Positions 1 through 4,436 of a DNA stretch of 6,620 nt are shown one piece after another. A model generated the notes under the pieces. That model was not told the origin of the DNA. It worked only from the letters and a program-made list of their open reading frames with translations, and ran no database searches. Source of the DNA: Comamonadaceae bacterium (GTDB lineage: Bacteria > Pseudomonadota > Gammaproteobacteria > Burkholderiales > Burkholderiaceae_C). Made by a program: the position numbers and the translations under genes. Location of the stretch: positions 1-6,620 of the forward strand of contig CANGZO010000131.1 of NCBI GenBank assembly GCA_947458305.1. The letters run 5' to 3'. Position 1 is the first letter of the stretch; each line of letters opens with the position of its first letter.

Positions 1-356
1 ACCAACTCGGCCGTGGTCACGATGATGCGTTTGCCCGCCTTGGTGACGCGGCCGATGGCGCGAATTTCGCCGCCCTGAAAGCTGGCGAGAAAGTTGATTT
101 TGTACTCCACCGTGGTGACCTCCATGCCTTCGGGCGCGACCGTCAATGCGGCGTAACCGCCCGCGATGTCGGCCAAGGCGCCCATGGCCCCGCCATGAAA
201 ACCACCCAACTGCTGGGTCACTTTGTCACTGTAGGGCAAAGCCAACTCCACCTGGCCCTCGGTGGCCGACAACAAGCGAACGCCCAAGTGGTTCATCATG
301 CCTTGGCGAGCCAGGCTTTGGGCAACGCGCTCGTGGGGAGAAATGGCAGAGGTCAC
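1..356 (-). CDS. PaaI-like hotdog-fold thioesterase, 3' end cut off
   Basis: The visible 118 codons encode a hotdog-fold protein of the PaaI/acyl-CoA thioesterase type. This family usually hydrolyses acyl-CoA thioesters in the cytoplasm. The family signature is clear around residues 51-66: GGFHGG followed by LADIAGG, with H54-G55-G56 at the start of the hot-dog helix and D63 in the position of the PaaI catalytic acid. The strand motif VEYKINFLA (83-91) also fits. I chose the GTG at 356 because an in-frame stop lies eight codons upstream and no ATG precedes M20. The ribosome site is weak (GGA only). About 25-30 C-terminal residues are missing off the left edge. The gene follows the MerR regulator on the same strand after a 90-base gap, but has its own promoter with a LiuR-type operator. 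The substrate cannot be read from sequence; a branched-chain or aromatic acyl-CoA is a guess from context. Confidence 0.85.
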   Translation of the reverse strand, partial: MTSAISPHERVAQSLARQGMMNHLGVRLLSATEGQVELALPYSDKVTQQLGGFHGGAMGALADIAGGYAALTVAPEGMEVTTVEYKINFLASFQGGEIRAIGRVTKAGKRIIVTTAEL

Positions 357-386
357 ATCACATCCAAGGTTGAATCACAGACCATC

Positions 387-415
387 ACTGTAATTGACGT
401 TTACGTCAACGTCAA
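387..415 (-). promoter_or_regulatory. Sigma70-type promoter of the thioesterase gene
   Basis: On the minus strand, TTGACG (410-415) is followed by exactly 17 bases and then TACAGT (387-392). That is 5/6 and 4/6 matches to the -35 and -10 consensus. Transcription would start near 380, giving a leader of about 24 bases before the GTG at 356. The -35 and the whole spacer lie inside the palindromic operator at 393-416, so a bound regulator would directly control or block polymerase. This is pattern matching only; no start site is known. Confidence 0.55.
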
Positions 416-416
416 T
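393..416. promoter_or_regulatory. LiuR-type operator A (24-bp imperfect palindrome)
   Basis: Arms ATTGACGTT and AACGTCAAT are perfect inverted repeats of 9 bases around the centre TACGTC. All 24 positions are symmetric except one mirror pair (positions 10 and 15). It shares 22 consecutive identical positions with the site at 923-946 except for one base. The TTGACGT..ACGTCAA pattern agrees with what I recall of the LiuR operators of beta- and gammaproteobacteria, and a LiuR-like gene is adjacent. It sits in the 90-base gap between that regulator and the thioesterase. Confidence 0.75.
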
Positions 417-476
417 CTAAAAAGCCACCGCCATTCAACGACAGGCTCAGGCCGGTTTGCCATTTTTGGTGGCTTT
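417..476 (-). terminator. Possible weak terminator at the end of the MerR gene
   Basis: On the minus strand AAAGCCACC (476-468, inside the last codons of the regulator) can pair perfectly over 9 bases with GGTGGCTTT (429-421). The T tract continues to five T at 423-419. The loop is 38 bases, long for an intrinsic terminator, though a small GGC..GCC hairpin within it (450-461) would shorten it. It would partly separate the regulator transcript from the thioesterase promoter just downstream. Low confidence because of the loop size. Confidence 0.25.
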
Positions 477-851
477 GACCAAGAGATTGCGGGTTTCTTT
501 TTCATGGGTTTTGACCTCGTCCAAGGTCGCCTCCAGGTCAGACAACTGCGACTCCAGTTGTTGCCGGTGCTCCGCCAAAACCACCAAAAACTTCTTCAGC
601 TGAGGTACCGTATCCCGTGGGCTGTCGTACATGTCGATCAGGTCTTTGGCCTCATTGAGCGACAGCCCCAGGCGCTTGGCCCGCAAAGTCAGTTTGAGTC
701 GGGTGCGGTCGCGCGCCGAATAGACCCGGTTGCGCCCCCCCGGGCCGGAGCGCTCGGGTTCAAGCAAGCCCATGTCTTCGTAAAACCGGATGGCGCGGGT
801 GGTCAGGTCAAATTCTTGAGCCAAATCACTGATGGTGTATGTGTTCGCCAT
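447..851 (-). CDS. liuR: MerR-family transcriptional regulator, LiuR/GnyR type
   Basis: This is a 134-residue DNA-binding regulator. Residues 5-23 (YTISDLAQEFDLTTRAIRF) are the MerR winged helix-turn-helix. They run into the YEDMGLLEPER and GRNRVYSARD wing segments, then RLKLTLRAKRLGLSLNEAKDLIDMYDS, a stretch characteristic of the LiuR/GnyR branch that controls leucine, isovalerate and acyclic-terpene catabolism. Residues about 82-127 form a long amphipathic helix for antiparallel coiled-coil dimerisation. The protein contains no cysteine, which argues against a metal or thiol sensor of the MerR/CueR/ZntR/SoxR kind. The ATG at 851 has AGGGGA (860-865) eight bases upstream. It is divergent from the MBL-fold hydrolase, and two matching palindromes flank it, one on each side; the one upstream suggests autoregulation. 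The liu catabolic genes are not in view, so the effector, expected to be an acyl-CoA, is inferred from the family. Confidence 0.88.
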   Translation of the reverse strand: MANTYTISDLAQEFDLTTRAIRFYEDMGLLEPERSGPGGRNRVYSARDRTRLKLTLRAKRLGLSLNEAKDLIDMYDSPRDTVPQLKKFLVVLAEHRQQLESQLSDLEATLDEVKTHEKETRNLLVKATKNGKPA

Positions 852-859
852 GGCATAGG

Positions 860-865
860 TCCCCT
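860..865 (-). promoter_or_regulatory. Ribosome binding site of the MerR regulator
   Basis: AGGGGA on the minus strand lies eight bases before the ATG at 851. It supports that start over the out-of-frame ATG at 856, which opens a different reading frame. Confidence 0.5.
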
Positions 866-922
866 GAGCTTGCGCAAGTGGGACAGGCTGATGAAAAGCT
901 GCCCCCTAGAATGGAATGCATG

Positions 923-946
923 TTTGACGTTAACGTCAACGTCAAA
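923..946. promoter_or_regulatory. LiuR-type operator B (24-bp imperfect palindrome)
   Basis: Arms TTTGACGTT and AACGTCAAA are perfect 9-base inverted repeats around AACGTC, with the same single mismatched mirror pair (positions 10 and 15) as operator A. It lies in the 125-base divergent region between the regulator (start 851) and the MBL hydrolase (start 977), so one bound dimer could act on both directions. Apart from this box and a possible promoter, the rest of 852-976 shows only the regulator's ribosome site. Confidence 0.75.
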
Positions 947-954
947 GCTCGAAT
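924..954 (+). promoter_or_regulatory. Candidate promoter of the MBL-fold hydrolase
   Basis: TTGACG (924-929), a 19-base spacer and TCGAAT (949-954, 4/6 to the -10 consensus) read toward the hydrolase. A 19-base spacer is the overlong spacing typical of promoters activated by MerR-family proteins, and operator B covers the -35 and almost the whole spacer. Transcription would begin near 961, 16 bases before the ATG at 977. The -10 is weak, so this is tentative. I found no convincing -10 for the regulator on the other strand. Confidence 0.35.
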
Positions 955-976
955 GCTAACCCAAACCTCTGCCGCC

Positions 977-2143
977 ATGACCTCATTGCCCACAGACTCT
1001 CTGGCCCCACCGGTTGTGGCCCAAGGCAGCAGCCAAGTACCGCCGCGCTCAGGATTGCATTACCCACTGCAAGAACGGCTGCCAGACCTGGGCTCGGCCC
1101 TTGAAGTGGCCCCCGGTGTGTTTTGGCTGCGCATGGGTCTGCCCTTCGCCTTGAACCACATCAACCTGTGGCTGTTGCGCGACCGCCTGCCCCACCCCAC
1201 CCAATCTGGCGTGATGCAAGAAGGCTGGACGGCGGTGGACTGCGGCATCGACAACCCTGCGACCCGCCAGGCCTGGGAGCAAATCGAACAAAACGTGCTG
1301 CAAGGGCTGCCCATCTTGCGCGTGCTGGCAACCCACATGCACCCTGACCACATGGGTCTGGCCCATTGGCTGTGCGAGCGCTGGCAAGCGCCTTTGTGGA
1401 TGAGCACCAGCGAATACCAGTCGGCGCTGCTCGCTTGCAGCGGATTGTCCAATTTTGGTGGCGACCCGACGGTGCAGTTTTTTGCTGCTCACGGCTGGAA
1501 CAAAGCCGAAGATCTGGCGGTGGTCAGGTCGCGTGTGGGTTATTACCCCAGCATGGTGCCCAAGGTGCCACGGGCTTATGTGCGCTTGATGGCGGGCGCA
1601 CAAGTGCGCATTGGCGATCGCCTTTGGCAATGCATCAGCGGCTATGGACATTCACCCGAACACATGGCCTTGCACGATGCAAAGAACCAGCTGCTGATCA
1701 GCGGCGACATGCTGCTGCCCTCGATTTCCACCAATGTCAGCGTGTACGCGATGGAACCCGATGGCAACCCCTTGCAGCATTTTTTGGACTCATTGAGCAA
1801 GATGCAGCACCTGGGTGACGAGACCTTGGTCTTGCCCTCGCATGGACGCCCTTTTCAGGGGGCCGCCGCCCGCATTGCTCAGCTGCGCAGCCACCATGCA
1901 GAGCGCTTGGACGAATTGGTGCTTGCTTGCAGCGCACAAGCCTTGTGCGCGCACGACGCACTGCCCTTGATCTTCAAACGTCCGCTGGACGTGCACCAAA
2001 CCACTTTTGCCATGGGCGAAGCCGTGGCCCACATGAACCTGCTTTGGCTGGATGGCCGGCTCTCGCGCGAACAAGATGCCACCGGCATTTACCGGTTCAA
2101 AGCACGTCAATCTCAGTCATCGGCCAAGCCCACTGGAGATTGA
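977..2143 (+). CDS. MBL-fold metallo-hydrolase with C-terminal winged-helix-like domain
   Basis: This is a 388-residue cytoplasmic hydrolase of the metallo-beta-lactamase superfamily. The full metal set is visible: HMHPDH at 120-125, H225 in GHSPEH, D244 in ISGD and H289 in LPSHGRP, so a dinuclear zinc site is expected. A helical insert (about 140-205) lies between the first two motifs. The last 80 residues, with HAERLDEL, AMGEAVAHMNLLWLDGRL and a final IYRF strand, resemble the winged-helix tail of LACTB2-like proteins. The frame is open back to an ATG at 839, but that start would translate operator B (DVNVNV) and precede the predicted promoter. ATG 953 falls inside the -10, so I prefer 977, though it lacks a clear ribosome site. 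The gene is divergent from the LiuR-type regulator and overlaps the convergent metallopeptidase gene by 31 bases. The substrate is unknown; thioester or other ester hydrolysis is plausible from family and context only. Confidence 0.88.
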   Translation: MTSLPTDSLAPPVVAQGSSQVPPRSGLHYPLQERLPDLGSALEVAPGVFWLRMGLPFALNHINLWLLRDRLPHPTQSGVMQEGWTAVDCGIDNPATRQAWEQIEQNVLQGLPILRVLATHMHPDHMGLAHWLCERWQAPLWMSTSEYQSALLACSGLSNFGGDPTVQFFAAHGWNKAEDLAVVRSRVGYYPSMVPKVPRAYVRLMAGAQVRIGDRLWQCISGYGHSPEHMALHDAKNQLLISGDMLLPSISTNVSVYAMEPDGNPLQHFLDSLSKMQHLGDETLVLPSHGRPFQGAAARIAQLRSHHAERLDELVLACSAQALCAHDALPLIFKRPLDVHQTTFAMGEAVAHMNLLWLDGRLSREQDATGIYRFKARQSQSSAKPTGD

Positions 2144-3039
2144 CGCAAGGCTTTGCGTCGCTGCGCGTAATCGGGCATGACCTCACCCACGGTTTCCCAA
2201 AAGCGAGGGCTGTGGTTCATCTCGCGCAGGTGGGCCAACTCGTGCACCACCACATAGTCGATTTGGCTGATGGGCAGGTGGATCAGCCGCCAGTTCAGCC
2301 GGATGTGCCCATCGTTGCGGGCGCTGCCCCAGCGCGTGCTAGCGCTCGACAAACTGAGCTTTTGCCAACGCACGCCCAGCAAGGGCGCAAAGTGGTGCAG
2401 ACGCTGTTCAAACAAGGCCTTGGCTTGCTTCTTGAGCCACACCTGCGCGGCGTCGCGCACCTGCGTGACCGAGGCGCCGGGCGGCACCGTGACCGGCAGC
2501 ACTTGGTCAAGCGAAAGGTCTTGCCCCAGCACCCGGCCCACGCCGCGCTCGAGCACACACAACTGCACCGTACGCCCTAAAAAAGGCACCTCGGCGCCGT
2601 GTCGCCACTCTATGGCTTTTTGAAACTGCTCGGTTTGCCGCTCTTTGAACTGCTGCAGTTTGGCCACAATCCAAGCGCTTTTCTCTTGCACAGCGGCATC
2701 CACCTCGCGCAACGTGACCCAGTTGGGGGCGCGCACCACCAGGCCATCGGCCCCCACCAAAAAGCCAATGCTTTTGCGGCGCGAACGCTCAAACCGAAAT
2801 GACACCGACACGCCTTGCAGCTGTGCATGGCGATTGGCGGCAGGATGGACAAAACCCGCGGCAGGGGGCAGCGCTGCATCGGGGACCGAGGTGGGCAAAC
2901 GGGGAGTAGCATCTGCAGCCGGAGCCGGTGCAAGGGTTGGTGATGGATTGGAGGCTTGCGTCGGTGTTGACGCCGAGGTGGGCACCACCGGGTCTCCCCC
3001 GGTGAAGAAATCGAGCACAAACTGCAAAGGCGCTCGCAT
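2113..3039 (-). CDS. YgjP/DUF45-family zinc metallopeptidase with Pro/Ala-rich N-terminal region
   Basis: This 308-residue protein belongs to the YgjP-like (DUF45, M48-related) metallopeptidase family. The zinc motif HELAH is at 266-270, with NHS (third ligand H276) and FW closely following. Upstream STRWGSA and IRLNWRLIHLP match the family core, except that the usual WGSC is WGSA. The family domain begins near residue 78 (VSFRFERSRRKSIGF). Before it, residues 17-62 are a low-complexity Pro/Ala/Ser/Thr-rich stretch with no clear signal peptide, preceded by a short hydrophobic-aromatic start (PLQFVLDFF). The frame opens at a TTG at 3054, but I prefer the ATG at 3039, which has GAAGAGG six bases upstream. 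It starts 18 bases after plsC, the last gene of the glyQ-glyS-gmhB-plsC train, and its 3' end overlaps the convergent hydrolase. The cellular role is not established; similarity to E. coli YgjP gives no firm substrate. Confidence 0.88.
   Translation of the reverse strand: MRAPLQFVLDFFTGGDPVVPTSASTPTQASNPSPTLAPAPAADATPRLPTSVPDAALPPAAGFVHPAANRHAQLQGVSVSFRFERSRRKSIGFLVGADGLVVRAPNWVTLREVDAAVQEKSAWIVAKLQQFKERQTEQFQKAIEWRHGAEVPFLGRTVQLCVLERGVGRVLGQDLSLDQVLPVTVPPGASVTQVRDAAQVWLKKQAKALFEQRLHHFAPLLGVRWQKLSLSSASTRWGSARNDGHIRLNWRLIHLPISQIDYVVVHELAHLREMNHSPRFWETVGEVMPDYAQRRKALRQSPVGLADD
2142..2159. other. Perfect 7-bp hairpin at the hydrolase stop codon
   Basis: GACGCAA and TTGCGTC pair perfectly around the four-base loop GGCT. 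A further T-G wobble at 2141/2160 is possible. The TGA stop of the MBL hydrolase forms the start of the stem. No T run follows, so it is not a standard intrinsic terminator. It also lies within codons near the end of the metallopeptidase gene on the other strand, so it may be a by-product of coding (RRKALRQ). Confidence 0.3.
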
Positions 3040-3045
3040 GACTTG

Positions 3046-3052
3046 CCTCTTC
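3046..3052 (-). promoter_or_regulatory. Ribosome binding site deciding the metallopeptidase start
   Basis: GAAGAGG on the minus strand sits six bases before the ATG at 3039. It lies just downstream of the TTG at 3054, inside the longer reading frame, and so supports the shorter 308-residue product. Confidence 0.6.
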
Positions 3053-3057
3053 AAAGA

Positions 3058-3807
3058 TCAGTTCCCGGCCACCGATGGGTAAGTCTCAGGGTCCAGCCGG
3101 TGCATCTCGGATTCGATCCAGGTCTCGACTTCGAGCATCAACTCATCGGCGCTGCGGCCTTCGCTGGGTATGGCGTGGCCAATCGAGATGTCCACCACAC
3201 CCGGTGATTTGACAAACGCTTTGGTCGGCCAGCAACGCGCTGAAGTGACCGCAATCGGAATGACGGGCACACCCGCTGCAATCGCCAGGCGGGCACCACC
3301 GCTTTTGTACTCGCCCTTTTGACCACGTGGGATGCGCGTGCCTTCGGGAAACATGATGACCCACACACCATCTTCCATGAGACGACGTCCCTGCTGCACC
3401 ACCTTGGCAAAGGCGCGCGAGCGCTGCTTGCGGTCGATGTGGATCATGTCCAAGCGGCCCATGGCCCAGCCAAAGAACGGCACATGCAGCAGTTCTTTCT
3501 TGAACACATAAGCCAGCGGGTGCGGCATGATGACCGGCATCACAAAAGTCTCCCAGGTGGACTGGTGCTTGACCAGCAACACCGCAGGGTCCTTGCTGCC
3601 CAAAGGCAAATTCTCCATGCCCTGAATACGGTTTTCAATGCCCAAAATCCAGGTGCCACTGTTGACAGCCAAGCGCAGCCAGCCAACGCAGATCCAGTAC
3701 AAGCGCGTGCTGCTGACAAAGTAAGAAACCACCACGACAAACAGTGCCCAAGGCACCACCGTGATGGCCATCCAAAGCACATGGACGAGTGAGCGAATGA
3801 AGTTCAT
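3058..3807 (-). CDS. plsC: 1-acyl-sn-glycerol-3-phosphate acyltransferase (PlsC family)
   Basis: This 249-residue inner-membrane enzyme is expected to transfer an acyl chain to lysophosphatidic acid, giving phosphatidic acid for phospholipid synthesis. A hydrophobic segment at about 7-30 (HVLWMAITVVPWALFVVVVSY) is the membrane anchor. The acyltransferase blocks follow in order: KHQSTWE with H81 (block I), GRLDMIHIDR (117-126, block II), FPEGTR (153-158, block III) and VPVIPIAV (180-187, block IV). Block I reads H-X4-E instead of the usual H-X4-D; I believe this variant is common in Burkholderiales homologues. The frame is open to 3960, inside gmhB, but those residues do not look like the family. 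The ATG at 3807, 22 bases after gmhB, gives the normal length despite lacking a clear ribosome site, which suggests coupling to gmhB translation. The acyl donor and exact lyso-lipid cannot be told from sequence. Confidence 0.92.
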   Translation of the reverse strand: MNFIRSLVHVLWMAITVVPWALFVVVVSYFVSSTRLYWICVGWLRLAVNSGTWILGIENRIQGMENLPLGSKDPAVLLVKHQSTWETFVMPVIMPHPLAYVFKKELLHVPFFGWAMGRLDMIHIDRKQRSRAFAKVVQQGRRLMEDGVWVIMFPEGTRIPRGQKGEYKSGGARLAIAAGVPVIPIAVTSARCWPTKAFVKSPGVVDISIGHAIPSEGRSADELMLEVETWIESEMHRLDPETYPSVAGN

Positions 3808-3829
3808 GCAGAAGGCGGTTTTGTAGATT

Positions 3830-4423
3830 TCAAGGATGGACAGTCGGGGTCGTGCTGTTCCGAAGCGTCGCAGACTGCACCAAAAAATGGTCGACAAAGG
3901 CTGCCAAGTCGGCGTGGACTTGGGTATCGGGCGGGAACCCTGCTGGCAAACTGTTGACATCCCCTCGGGGGTGGCGTCCGCTCAGCACCCAATGCGGCGC
4001 ACAACCCGCTGCCTGCGCCGCCTGCATGTCACGCAGCCTGTCGCCCACATAGGGCACGCCCTTCAGGGCGATGCCATAGCGCTCTTGAATTTGGTACAAC
4101 AAACCTGGTGCAGGCTTGCGGCAGGTGCAGCCTTCGTCTGCCGCGTGGGGGCAATAAAAAATCGCGTCGATACGGCCACCCAGAGCGGCCAGAGACTTGA
4201 GCATGAAAGCATGCACCGCATTGAGCGCGGCCATGTCAAAAAGCCCACGCCCCAAGCCCGACTGGTTGGTGGCCAACACCACATGAAACCCGGCGTGGTT
4301 CAGGCGGCTGATCGCCTCCAACGCACCAGGCAGGGGGCGCCACTCTTCGGGCGACTTGACGAACTCTTCACTGGCCCGGTTGATGGTGCCATCGCGGTCC
4401 AAAATGACGAGCTTGGTGTGCAT
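3830..4423 (-). CDS. gmhB: D-glycero-beta-D-manno-heptose 1,7-bisphosphate 7-phosphatase
   Basis: This 197-residue cytoplasmic HAD-superfamily phosphatase removes the 7-phosphate from heptose 1,7-bisphosphate on the way to ADP-heptose for the LPS inner core. HAD motif I is LDRDGTIN (D9 nucleophile, D11 acid/base), motif II is ATNQSG (51-56), motif III is the K in CRKPAPG (K103) and motif IV is GDRLRD (D128, D132). The structural zinc site of GmhB is complete: C91, H93, C99 and C101. The loop between the two pairs is short, as in the compact GmhB subgroup. The related histidinol-phosphatase domain of HisB is the main alternative; the context with plsC and the absence of his genes favour GmhB. 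The ATG at 4423 lies 13 bases after the glyS stop with only a weak GAAAG site. The C-terminal 15 residues (after HFLVQS) are not conserved in appearance. Confidence 0.93.
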   Translation of the reverse strand: MHTKLVILDRDGTINRASEEFVKSPEEWRPLPGALEAISRLNHAGFHVVLATNQSGLGRGLFDMAALNAVHAFMLKSLAALGGRIDAIFYCPHAADEGCTCRKPAPGLLYQIQERYGIALKGVPYVGDRLRDMQAAQAAGCAPHWVLSGRHPRGDVNSLPAGFPPDTQVHADLAAFVDHFLVQSATLRNSTTPTVHP

Positions 4424-4436
4424 GGACGCTTTCAGT

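Noticed and set aside
393..946. The repeated boxes as a CRISPR array, iterons or transposon ends
   Set aside because: There are only two copies, they flank one regulator gene and sit at promoter positions. No spacer array, transposase or target duplication is present.
195..959. Long plus-strand open frame of 254 codons
   Set aside because: It lies antisense to the thioesterase and MerR genes, whose protein families are clear, and it runs through both operators. Its translation shows no recognisable domain.
1049..1651. Minus-strand open frame of 200 codons inside the MBL hydrolase
   Set aside because: The opposite strand encodes complete MBL metal motifs. The minus product is rich in His, Gln and Arg with no domain, as expected for a GC-rich shadow frame.
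2112..2144. Intrinsic terminator between the convergent genes
   Set aside because: The genes overlap and no GC stem followed by a T run is seen on either strand near 2080-2180.
3808..3960. Longer plsC starting at 3960
   Set aside because: The extra 51 residues overlap gmhB coding and are not PlsC-like. The ATG at 3807 sits just before the membrane anchor and gives normal family length.
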